DNA of 64,000 nucleotides. Source: Lunularia cruciata. Taxonomy: Eukaryota > Streptophyta > Marchantiopsida > Lunulariales > Lunulariaceae. The notes beneath the pieces are model-generated. The model had not been told where the DNA came from. It did not search any database and was given only the letters and a program-made list of their open reading frames with translations. The stretch spans positions 47,308,501 to 47,372,500 of the forward strand of contig OX419761.1 of the NCBI GenBank assembly GCA_948567375.1, in the 5' to 3' direction. Of the stretch, positions 11,055 through 20,104 are shown one piece after another. The position numbers were made by a program, and so were the translations under genes. How positions within the stretch are numbered: position 1 is the stretch's first letter; every line of letters starts with the position of its first letter.

Positions 11055-11848
11055 AGTGGCATTTGCAGGAAATTGTTGTTCAGTGCTCATTATTTCTAAG
11101 AATAGATAAAGCAAAGTGTTGTGAAGCAGTGCTCGTCGCTTGAGCTTGATTTTGAGTATCAATTTCGCAATTGTGTTTGTGAGTGTTTGGAGAATTTGAA
11201 GTGCAAGTCAGTGTGTTTGTTGGATGTTGGATTCCACAGCCTTGATCTTCATTCTGTGTGTTTGATCCTAAGTGAAGTGCAATCGAAGCAATGCCTTGAC
11301 AGATCTGAGAGGAATTGTAGTGTTGGTAGTATTCTACAATTGTGAGTACAATGTGAAGTTGATGTGAAGCAATTTCGATCAAGGAAGTTGTGCCTTCAGT
11401 GGAGGGGTGGAACACAATTCTGAGGTGAAGTCGTTTTGCAGTGAAGTGCCATTTTCGGGAGAGCTTGAATCATCACAATCAAGATTGTTTGGAAAGAATT
11501 GAAGGAGTTGTGATTATGGAGTGTTAATTTGTGACAAGACTGAGAGTAAGTGCTTGTTACTCTCTTTTGGGTGTGGTTTCTACCTGAGAGATTAAAGACG
11601 CAACCAAGAAGAACTATATTGTTACTGTTTGCTTTGTATTTGACCAATTCTGACTTGTATCTCTACGGGAACGAACTTTACTTACTCGATTACCGCAAAA
11701 GTGATCTTTGCCAGGTTGTCACAGAGGCATAGGGCTATGAGAGGCTACAAAGGCCTAGAAGGGCCAGCAAGCCAGCTTGATGGCGTGAGGCTAGCTAGTT
11801 TAGAGTAGATCTTGGTCATTGGTTGGCAAAATCTGCCTTTCTTGCTAG

Positions 11849-11914
11849 ATTGTGCGCAACAGGGTTTGACCCCTAGATCTCTTGTTCCTTGATTGGTGCC
11901 CTAGCCAACTGGTC
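11849..11914 (-). other. tRNA-like segment in C2 leader
   Basis: On the minus strand this reads a degraded version of the tRNA-like sequence described at 20552-20617, with box A-like and box B-like parts. It is antisense to the element. It is shared by all three C copies, so it is an old part of the family's leader, not a separate recent SINE insertion. Confidence 0.4.
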
Positions 11915-12345
11915 CACCCTCACTTGTTGTCTTAGTGACTGTGCCAGTGTTATCTATACATATGTAGCTTTGGCTAGGAGAGGCAGTTTGATCTCATTCT
12001 TGGTGATCCTAGTAGCTTAGGACTTAGATACGAACTGCTCTTATATCAAATGCCAAATGGTGGCAGAGTCAATCCCGTGTTGTGTTGTGAGATGGAGGGT
12101 TTTCGTTTAGATTTCTTGTGATTGGATCCCCTCCATTCTTTACTTCTTGTTTGTGCACCACGTTTGTGTGAGGTGCCTTGACTTTTGAGTGTTGGTGCTC
12201 TGGTGTGCTCTCGGTGGTGAGGCAAAAGTGATGACCAGTCAGACTACCTTTGTTTCTTTTTGGTGAGGCAGGAAGTGATGACCTGCAGACCGTGAGAGTG
12301 CGTGTTATGATGGCAGATTACAGGTTGCCCTTTCTCCTAGTGTAG

Positions 12346-12349
12346 TTAT
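12346..12349 (+). repeat. Target site duplication of C1, left copy (TTAT)
   Basis: TTAT here and at 21722-21725 flank C1 exactly outside TG...CA termini. The empty site is known from C1's own leader (TAGTTATCTCGG), so the duplication is real. Confidence 0.85.
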
Positions 12350-12454
12350 TGTCATGCGTATATACATTGCTACACAACATACATTGCTGTCAATATCATA
12401 CACTATAGAAGCACAACTCACACATAAGTCATACATAGACTCTAAAGTGCCACA
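12350..12454 (-). repeat. C1 terminal repeat B2, 105 bp
   Basis: Near-identical to B1 at 12898-13002 and to 28145-28249 and 28711-28800 of C2. In element orientation it starts TGTGGCACTTTAGAG and ends GCATGACA. It forms the outer 3' end of the integrated element. Confidence 0.85.
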
Positions 12455-12456
12455 AT

Positions 12457-12895
12457 AATCAGATTGCTTACCACTCTCAACTCAACTCAACTCAGATCAG
12501 TACTTGATCTGTCACTCTATAAACTGCCAACAACTGGGCACTGATTACAGTCAAGCCACACCCACTCAAGCATAGAGAATCCAGGTGATGCTTGCCGGCC
12601 TCTGTCCACCATAGCCAGGAACTCAAAGGCTCAACATCAGAGAAGTGAGCTCTCTGGAGCTCACTTTGAAACTATACCCCCTGGACTTGAGCTAGCTCTA
12701 AAACCCTAATGGTCCCGCTGACGGCACACTCAAGGATGCAAAGTGACGGTGGGCCCCACCGTGAAGTCAGTACCCTGAACACAAAATCTAACCGTCGGAA
12801 AGTAGTCTCTGAGAAATTGCTAAAATAACTCTAACTACCATCACTAAAACTCCAGTGTCCGAGCATCTAGATGCAGAACTACATATGGTGTGACA
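12457..12895 (-). repeat. C1 repeat A2, 439 bp
   Basis: In element orientation it begins TGTCACACCATATG, contains a GAGTT microsatellite run near its end, and stops at ATCTGATT. It matches A1 at 21274-21721 with roughly 6 percent differences by eye, mostly transitions. It is separated from B1 by the two bases GC and from B2 by AT. Confidence 0.85.
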
Positions 12896-12897
12896 GC

Positions 12898-13002
12898 TGT
12901 CGTGCGTATATACATTGCTACACAACATACATCGCTGTCAACATCATACACTATAGAAGCACAACTCACACATAAGTCATACATAGACTCTAAAGTGCCA
13001 CA
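12898..13002 (-). repeat. C1 repeat B1, 105 bp
   Basis: It directly follows the purine-rich tract AGGGAGGCGAT in element orientation and ends CGCACGACA. Together with the next repeat it forms ...CGACA-GC-TGTCA..., which looks like the junction of the two element ends with a 2-base spacer. Confidence 0.85.
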
Positions 13003-13171
13003 ATCGCCTCCCTAGCTGGCGGTTAGGTCCCTCTAACTCCAGATAGCCATCTTCTCTAAGTATATGGTATACCCTCTAATGGGCAAAGATCAGGAGGCTG
13101 GGTGCTATGGAGCCCCATTGTCAGTCGCCTATCTGCAATTTATACCATATAAAGAATGAACTAGCTATAGG

Positions 13172-13471
13172 TCAAGTACATCTAGGACATAACCACTGTC
13201 CCAGAGGAACCACCATGAGGGGAGGAGTCATACATGCCATATGCCATCCTCTCAAACAGCTATCACACACTAACATAGTAGCAGCTCTACTAGAAGAGCC
13301 ACATAACATACACCTCAAGCCTGCACGTACGAGTGCCAAGCTTGGGTCCATAGTACCATCAATGTTTGGGAGGTGGCATGGCACACAATTGCGCACATGA
13401 TCCTTCCAAACAACACCATCCCGTCCTTCTAACACAAGGACTCTAGATGGCAAAACCTCGCACACTCTCAA
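13172..13471 (-). pseudogene. C1 PHD finger at the polyprotein C-terminus
   Basis: The last 100 residues of the C1 polyprotein, ending at the stop 13172-13174. All eight zinc ligands of a C4HC3 PHD finger are present in order: CMLC, CDSC, then WHMAC, then the closing CPRC preceded by Trp. Before it lies a GPY/F-like integrase tail (VREVLPSRVLVLEGRDGVVWKDHVRNC). PHD fingers bind histone H3 tails or similar ligands; in a retrotransposon this position is where chromoviruses carry a chromodomain. I infer a role in choosing integration sites. C2 and C3 carry damaged versions, so the module is ancestral to the family. Confidence 0.85.
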
Positions 13472-13489
13472 GATAGTGCGGCCTATAGA

Positions 13490-14560
13490 AACATCAAGTG
13501 TCGTTGGTGCTATCTGCTGTAGATATGCATAATCACCTGGATGAAATCAACGGATCAAGGGTTTATAACCTCCTCCTTGAATGGTAGCATAGCGTAAAGT
13601 ATCTCTATGCTAAGCAATCGCTAAGTTCTTAATGGCCATCGGCATCACTCTTCAAAAGATCTCTGCCCGTTGAGAACATGCGCTCATCCATACATTGGGG
13701 TCATCCAAGTCAAAAACTACAGTAGCATCTAGACAAATGGCTGTAGGTAAATCTGGATCTCGTCCATAGAGTAGAAAGTATGGAGAGAAGGATGCTAAGA
13801 AGGCTTGTCGGCTGAACCGATAGCCCATGGCCAACCAAGGTAATTGGAGATCCTAATCTCCCAAGTGGCCTCTCTGCAAACCATACTTTTGCAATCCTCT
13901 CTTCACCGTCTGATCCACTCTCTCTGCTAAGCCATCTGCCTCAGGGTGATCTTGGGATGTAGTATGATGATCAATCAAAGCCTTGTCACACAAGACCTGA
14001 AACTCCCCCAAGAACTCTGTACCCTGATCAGTCAAAACCTTAGCTGGTGCACCAAAATGACTAAGAACTTGATCCAGGAACGAGTAAGCTGTCCCTTCAC
14101 TAGACTTGTCAAGAAGTGCCACCAACTCAATCCACTTGGAGAAGTGCTCCACCATCACCAAAACATACCGATGATGTCTCACAGTCAACGGTAAAGGTCT
14201 GGCAAAGTCCAAACTCCAATGGTAACCCAATCCCATGATAGGTAATGGGTGTAACTGTGGCGTAGGAGCATTTAATGATGCTCTAACTCGGTCACAAACC
14301 ACACATCTGGCAACAAACTGCTGTACCTCTGTCTGCATACCGCGCCACCAATAATGACTCTGAAGCAAACTATACGTACACTTTACTCCAAAATGTCCTA
14401 GCTCCTCATGAGCATGACGGACCAACTGTGATCTCTAAGATGGAAGTGGTACTACTCGCACTCTACCATCCTCCCATACATGCAAAAAGTGTCTACCCTC
14501 CAATCTGAACCGTCTGGCTTGCTAAAGAACACGGTCTCTCTCCTTGGCCCTAACTGTGCC
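13490..14560 (-). pseudogene. C1 integrase
   Basis: In element direction: zinc domain HAHEELGHFGVKCTY... with CVVC; then LGYHWSLDFARPLP (first Asp), LTDQGTEF (second Asp) and EADGLAER (Glu), the D,D-35-E catalytic triad of DDE integrases. The open segment is 14425-13853; a TAG at 13853-13855 replaces a Trp that C2 retains (HLGD then stop). It continues with GYRFSRQAFLASFSPYFLLYG and a region that leads into the PHD finger. A DDE integrase fits the 4-bp target duplication. Confidence 0.87.
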
Positions 14561-14699
14561 ACCCACAACACCAGTGTGAAGATAGTCCATCACTAAGACA
14601 TCATCATGAATGTCTTGCTGAACTGTACCAATATCTTCACTCTCTGGATCTGTGACCTCAATAACTCCTCTTGTATGCGCTGAGAGAGATACCACCAAA

Positions 14700-15352
14700 G
14701 CCTCTACAAATATACACAGAAAGGCAGATGCATGTTAACCTGGCACCATCTCCTCATTTGTCTCACCATGCCAACTTGCTCCGGTTTGATCCTGCTGGCT
14801 AGGACATGGGTTTCTACTCAACCCATCTGCATCACGGTTCACCACTCCAGGTCTATGAACAATCGTGAAATCATACTCCTATAAAATCAGAGCCCATCGT
14901 GCAAGCTTCCCCGAAAGCTTGTCGGACTCCATCAACCACTTCAGCGGCTAATGATCAGTGATGAGAGTGAAGGGGTTACCAAATAGGTAACATCGGAAAT
15001 GTGCTACTGCCCAAACTGCTGCCAAGCACTCTCCCTCATATGAACTATACTTCGCCTCCGCTGAATTGTTGGAGCGACTAGCATAGGCCACCACAAACTC
15101 CTTCTCCTCATCATCATGCTGGGTGAGCACCGTTCCAAGCCCCAACATACTCCAATCAGTGTGAACCTGGAATGGTCGTCCCCTGATCGGTCTCCTCAAA
15201 ATAGGAGCAGATGTCAACCTCTCCTTGAGCTCTACAAAAGCTCTCTCCTCCTCATCTCCCCAACACCACTCATGTGTAAGCTTGGTCAGCTTCATCAAGG
15301 CCTTGGCAATGGCACTAAATCCTCTAACATAGCGGCGATAGAAGTTTGCCAA
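14700..15352 (-). pseudogene. C1 RNase H and connection domain
   Basis: From 15352 downward: ANFYRRYVRGFSAIAKAL, then WCWGDEEERAFVELKERL, then RNase H proper, VHTDWSMLGLGTVLTQ (catalytic Asp), YASRSNNSAEAKYSSYEGECLAAVWA (Glu) and FTLITDH. It is open to 14948 and continues with stops to about 14760. A TGA at 15365-15367 just before this domain occurs at the same codon in C2. Confidence 0.85.
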
Positions 15353-16060
15353 CCCAAGGAATGCTCACACTCTGCTCACATCCGTAGGCCGAGGAATATG
15401 TGCAATAGCCTCCACCTTGGTCTGCTGGACACCAAGTCCTCCGGGGTAGATAGTGTGACCCAAATACTCAACCTACTCGTGGAAGAACCTACACTTCCCA
15501 GGATGTAATTTGAGGCCATGAGATCTCAACCTCTCAAACACCTCCAACAACTGTCTTTCATGCTCTTCCACAATAGTGCTATAAACCAAAATGTCATCAA
15601 TATAGCACCGAGTAAAATCCAATCCAGCTAGGATCCTATCCATGACCCTCTGGAACTCAACAGGAGCGTTCTTTAACCCAAATGGTAAGAACCTCCACTG
15701 ATATAACACATCCTTGCCGTGAGGATCAATAGCCCAAAATGTTGTCTTGGACTTATCCTCCTCCTTGATCGGCAACTGATGATATCCCGCTCAAAGATCC
15801 AAAGTACTGAAGACCTTTGCATGCCTAATTGCATCAAAAATCTCCTCTGGTATAGGCAAGGCATACCGATCAGCCCTAATCTGTCGGTTGGTAGGACGGT
15901 AATCTCCACACATCCGCCTATTTGTATAGTTGCCATGCGTATCCTTCTTGGCTGGCATCACTATCGCTGATGCGTACTCTCCATGTGAAATCTCTACCAA
16001 ACCAACCTCAAAAAGGTCACTACTCTGGCTCTAAATCAATGTCCTCTCCATATCACTATA
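15353..16060 (-). pseudogene. C1 reverse transcriptase
   Basis: RT domain with MPAKKDTHGNYTNRRMCGDYRP, PEEIFDAIRHAKVFSTLDL, LPFGLKNAPVEFQRVMDRIL and the catalytic YIDD box (CYIDDILVYS), followed by HGLKLHPGKCRFF. A TGA at 15791-15793 sits between STLDL and AGYHQ, where related elements have a sense codon. The same TGA is present in C2 (25354-25356) and C3 (38487-38489). The catalytic residues are all intact. Confidence 0.9.
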
Positions 16061-16559
16061 TTGATAAGGACGTCTGAAAACTGGTGTGTTGCTAGTCAGC
16101 TCAATCCATATATCAAGTCCCTTCAAAGCACCCAAATCCTTCATACTGAAGGCAAAACAACTCGTGTGACTTCTCAAGAACCTCCAAACCCTCAGTCTTT
16201 CCTCTCCAGTAAGCTTGGGTCCAAGATCTGGTTCCCAAGTATCCTCTGTAACTGCAGTAGGAGTGGAAGACGTACTAACTGACTGCTACATTGGGCCCTT
16301 GGGAGCAATAGTATCATGCTCCCGACCACTAGAGGTCCCAACCTCTGTGTGAAAAATTCCCTCCACTCTGGCTGCAAGCTCCACACGTCCTCTGGCTGCA
16401 TCCCATGTGGACCAAGGGTGTAATCCAAGTAGCCCACGCTCACCTGGATGGACTCCAAGTAGACCACTCTCCCTAGTAGCTACAGGATGTGTCCCAAGAA
16501 TACCATGTTCACTTGGTCCATCGCCCCCAGCATGTGCCTGAATCGTCTCAATAGGCACA

Positions 16560-17990
16560 GGGCTCACAAGTGTCAAAGTGGTGATGCCTATCAAGCGCAT
16601 CCTACGCTGCTAAGCCAAGGCAAGGCTAGTAATCCAGGTCAAACAGTTCATGTCCATAGCCTGACCTAACACCTAACGCTTGGATGCCTCTGACACTGCT
16701 GGAACAGTGGTAATACCGGTGCGAAAACCCATTGCCCGCTCTCTCTCATCAGCGTTGGGCTCCACCAACTGCTGTAACTGTGAGTCCCAAACAAGTCCAA
16801 GTCCTCCCTCTCGAAAAGCATGAGAGCCTATGAAACTCATGAGTGTAGGAAATGCAGCTCTAGGCTGTCCAACTAGGTTCACCACTGCCATAGGTGACCT
16901 ATCAGCCACTACCACTATCTCAGACTGACGCCCAACATCCAAGATATCATCAACAAGAATGTGGTCTAGTCGTTGAATCCCATCATAACTATGCTGTAGA
17001 ACCTCTCTGGGTAAGAGGTTCGTCCACCAAAGACAAAGACAATGAGCCCGTGATCCCACTCTGGCTGCATCTAACAATACGGTAGGTCCCATCCAAGAAT
17101 GGACCTGATGTGTACTCGCCACCACTCTAGTGCGAGAATCACCCATCAAAGGAACGTTCTCCAAAAGGTAAGTTGGAGAAATAAACTGATGAACCTGGAG
17201 ATGTTGTAGTATCCGTAACATCTCCCAAAACACACCAGAACAAGGATCTTGAAGACCCAAACCACGGCCCACACGTGTATGTCCCTAACATGGCCATCCA
17301 GAAATCACCAAGTGAATAGGCCTATGTCTCTCTAGGTCATGCGCCCCCAGTAAGGAAATATCTCCTGGTAAGGCCTTTTGGTAACCTCTGACTGCTGACA
17401 TTGGTAATAACTCCGGATACCGATAGGCCAAGTGTGCCACATGATGTAGAGAGACTCGCTTAGTAGTCTCATCTCTCTCTACATATAAGTACCTCTATAC
17501 TCGGATACCCGCTTGTAACACCGCAGCTAGTCCAGTGCTGATCCCACCAAACAACTCCAATAGGCATATCCCCTCTACTGGATACTGCCAAGCAATGAGT
17601 GTGGTATCCAAAGGTGTCAAAGCAATTGCCTCTAGAGGCTCATCCTCACACTCATCTCTTGATGGTACAAAGGCTCCACTCCAAGCATGCTGCACCAACT
17701 GATCTGCATGCTGCTGCAATGCCTCCTCTGAACTCCACAATGGAACATCCAAGGTGGATGGAACAATCCCACTCGTACTCCAAAGCCGAGTGATCTCCAC
17801 TGGTACAGGAGTATCCTCTGCATGTGCATTCCTCTCCAACAAGTCACCAGGCCAAGTAACTGCACCACTGAAAGCTAAAACTGATGCGGCCATGGTCCTG
17901 GACTGTAGTGAGCCAAGACTGCCACTACTGAAGCATACTGGTAGGCAACATACCCGTCCCTCACCAGACTACCAACCAGGTCTATAAGAG
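16560..17990 (-). pseudogene. C5-cytosine DNA methyltransferase domain of C1
   Basis: One frame, broken by stops, lies between protease and RT. Motif I is LLELFGGISTGLAAVLQAG (about 17563-17501), which binds S-adenosylmethionine; motif II is YLYVERDE; motif IV is VISGWPC, with the catalytic Cys codon at 17288-17290, then a TAG at 17285-17287 where the family has Gln; then GLGLQDPC..GVFWEMLRIL; motif VI is YLLENVP, with the ENV codons at 17153-17161; motif VIII is the GSRAH...LWWTNL region; motif IX is DERERAMGF and motif X LGQAMDMNCLTWI. All motifs are in canonical, unpermuted order, so it is not a DRM-type enzyme. The PCQ type of motif IV suggests Dnmt1/CMT-like or bacterial-like ancestry. 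Other stops: 17495-17497, 16670-16672. Confidence 0.87.
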
Positions 17991-17999
17991 GTTGTCTCC

Positions 18000-18401
18000 T
18001 CCCAATAGTCAATGCTGAAACACATGGGGTATAACACTGCTCCCCCAACTAGCACATCATATGACTCAGCTATCATCGCAATAATCTGAGCTCTCACCAC
18101 CGAGCTATCAGTTGGATGACTAGGCTGAACCTGGACAACAAGCTCTCCACGTGTGATGTACTATGTTGAACCACCACCAAGAGATGTCTGGATCTGAAAT
18201 GGACATCTCTCCACATCGGTCTTCCGTAACTCCAGACCGACAACTACAGCCCTCCCCAACATAAGGGGCTGCGTGCCAGAGTCTAACAAGACTCTTTGTG
18301 GTGTATAGACCTTCCCTGAAGGTCCCACCAAACAAAAAATCCCCCTCTAGTTATCCAATAGGACAACACCAGGTGTAAACCGCGCTCTCTCAAAGGCTGG
18401 T
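18000..18401 (-). pseudogene. C1 aspartic protease
   Basis: The active site is RVLLDSGTQPLMLG (D-S-G), followed by TRGELVVQVQP and SYDVLVGGAVLYPM, the flap and C-terminal part of a retropepsin-like domain. C2's equivalent reads E-S-S and C3's D-F-G, so C1 is the only copy with an intact triad. It leads without an obvious gap into the methyltransferase. Confidence 0.8.
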
Positions 18402-20074
18402 CTAGCTTGGCAACTCCTCCAGTCTAGCCGTTGCTGCCTGCCATAAACCACTGGTCGCTGAACGGAACCCATGCTCCTCAACCAAGTCAGCTCCACTACC
18501 AACCACCTCTGCTCTAGTAGTAGGAACCGCACCATCCCTACTCTCACACAACGTGGCAGCCAACCAAAACACTGGGGCTAGGTCAACTCCCAATGTAAAC
18601 ATGTCATTGGCTGAAAACAAAGGATACCGCATAATCAGCTGAGCCGCCCCCAACATCATGCTAGACTCAGTTTGTGTAGTAGTAGGTGGCTGACTAGCAG
18701 GTAGTCCATCATGTACTCCATCACCACCTACCACACCTGCACTGGGACATCTAGGAACCATGGATGTCGTCTGCAATGCCTCAGATAGCGTGAAAGATTG
18801 GGGAAGTCTGACTTGTCTCCCAACCTCTCTTCTCTGTGGGTCCAACTCCACTTATGCTCCTCTAGGCTCTAGAGCACGTACTGCACTCCTAGTCATTGCT
18901 GCAGATGCATCCACTTGTGCTGCTCCGCACATGAAGTCCAAAGCATCTCTATCACCAGCATATGAGGTGGAAGCCTCAGCATCCAAATCTGATCTCCTCT
19001 GAGCAATAGCCATACTAGCCAATCTCTGCTCCAACTGCTCAATCCGAGTAGCCATAGCTGTGTTAGAAGTAAGGGCATGTACTGCACCCCTACTAGGTGT
19101 AGATCCTCTACCACCACCTCTACTACCTTGTCCTCCATGAATTGGAGCTCCTCTACTACCTGCCATAGCAGCTCTACCACTCCGTAACTCCGGGTGTAGG
19201 TCAAAACACCGGTCACTAGTGTAACCAAATCTGTGGCAGTGCTCACACTACCTCTGTGCTGGTTGTGATGCACCAAAGGTATCAAGTCCACTGCCTTGAG
19301 TACACTCTCTCCGATGGTGAGGTCCACCACAAGTCCAACAAGCAACACCACCACTCACAGGCTGCTGCGCACCCAAAAATGAGGGTAAGGGTCTAACTCC
19401 ACTAGGCCCTCTACTCGCTCCATAGGATCTGGGCTATCCACCCTGTCCTCAAAAACCAACTGGGTGTGGTGCACTCTACTGCACTCTAGAAGAAGTCACA
19501 GCCGTGGATGAGGTCTCCCTACCAAATCCAGATGTCACCACTCTCTCCTCCACCATGTTGAGCTCAATACACTCAACCAAACCAAAGACTAATGCCAAAG
19601 TGGGCGAAGTAGCCTGCAACAACATAGCATCACAAACTCTACGTTGCAACTCCTTGTCTAGTATCCCATACCAAAATCGGACTGCCTGGGCCTCAATAAC
19701 TCCTTGAGTGAAACTGATCAGCCACCTCATGCGAGTATATGCCTCGCATAGGCTCTCTTCCCATAAATCTCATCCATGTCCTACAACAACGGTGCGGACA
19801 CACCAAGTGCACTCTCAACTGAATCAGCTCCTGTGTCAAACTCCAACTCAGAGTCAATCTCCTCTCTCACTAGGACGTGAGATACATGCTGATACCGAGC
19901 ACCACTCCGAGTAAACCCACTGCGTACTGCAGGGCTTACTCCTCTGGAATCTCCAAAAAACTCCGTCGTGACAAAGTAACCACACCAACAAACCCAAACC
20001 ACCAACTGCAACCGCAAGTTGTAACCGCAAGTACCCCACCAACTGCCAACACCACCACGTGCCAACACCACCAA
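18402..20074 (-). pseudogene. C1 gag
   Basis: Reading pieces 20074-19781, 19730-19476, 19166-18852 and 18851-18402 are collinear with C2's gag. They include the capsid-like AQAVRFWYGILDKELQRRV and LVFGLVECIELNMVEERV, a Gly/Ser/Arg-rich stretch, a predicted coiled-coil (TRIEQLEQRLASMAIAQRR) and a C-terminal segment before the protease (FSANDMFTLGVDLAPVF). The two CCHC knuckles described for C2 lie near 19330 and 19250 here, damaged. Numerous stops and shifts. Confidence 0.75.
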
Positions 20075-20104
20075 GTGCCAATACTAACTAAGCACCACCC
20101 ACTA

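Larger units (their letters stand above)
1..11723 (+). mobile_element. Element B: Athila/Tat-like Ty3/gypsy retrotransposon, left end outside window
   Basis: Seen: bases 1-1788 are repeated, with small differences, at 9934-11723, and the internal region between them carries PBS, gag, protease, RT, RNase H, integrase and polypurine tract in that order. The order RT-RH-IN is that of Ty3/gypsy; RT motifs such as SEWVSPIVIVPKKK and the lack of a chromodomain fit the plant Athila/Tat group. The 3' LTR begins at 7957, so the 5' LTR should begin about 2 kb before the window and the whole element should be about 13.7 kb. The 3' end abuts sequence of element C2's leader (starting GAGGC), so B is inserted in C2. 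Several stops and at least two frame changes show it is dead. Confidence 0.9.
7957..11723 (+). repeat. 3' LTR of element B, 3767 bp, with coding content in U3
   Basis: Starts TGTAGTGCCTAC right after the polypurine tract and ends TTGTCACA; bases 9934-11723 match the 5' LTR at 1-1788. A solo LTR of the same family at 34218-36110 begins TGTGGTACCCAC and ends with the same tail, confirming both termini, but is only 1893 bp long. The extra length here is mostly the reading frame at 8371-10931. Several CTTCGGGT-type motifs occur at 8070-8190 before the coding part. TATA-like box at 11047. Confidence 0.9.
11724..12349 (+). other. 5' leader of C2
   Basis: Matches, in opposite orientation, 20105-20760 of C1 and 43920-44620 of C3. 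It has no open frame of note. It holds a tRNA-like segment on the minus strand (11849-11914) and a possible primer-binding site TGGTGGCAGAGTC at 12058-12070, which resembles the initiator-Met PBS TGGTATCAGAGC imperfectly. It is cut on the left by B (probable TSD GAGGC at 11724-11728, whose partner lies outside the window) and on the right by C1. Confidence 0.75.

Noticed and set aside
12058-12070. TGGTGGCAGAGTC as a firm PBS of family C
   Set aside because: Two internal mismatches to the initiator-Met consensus, and it lies far from the end of repeat A; a competing candidate adjoins A1. Kept only as a possibility in the leader entry.
12340-13005. B-A-B block read as a small independent TRIM element (105-bp LTRs with a 439-bp interior)
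   Set aside because: The same block sits at the same place at the 3' end of all three C copies, and in C1 and C3 the target duplications enclose the entire element, not the B-A-B block.
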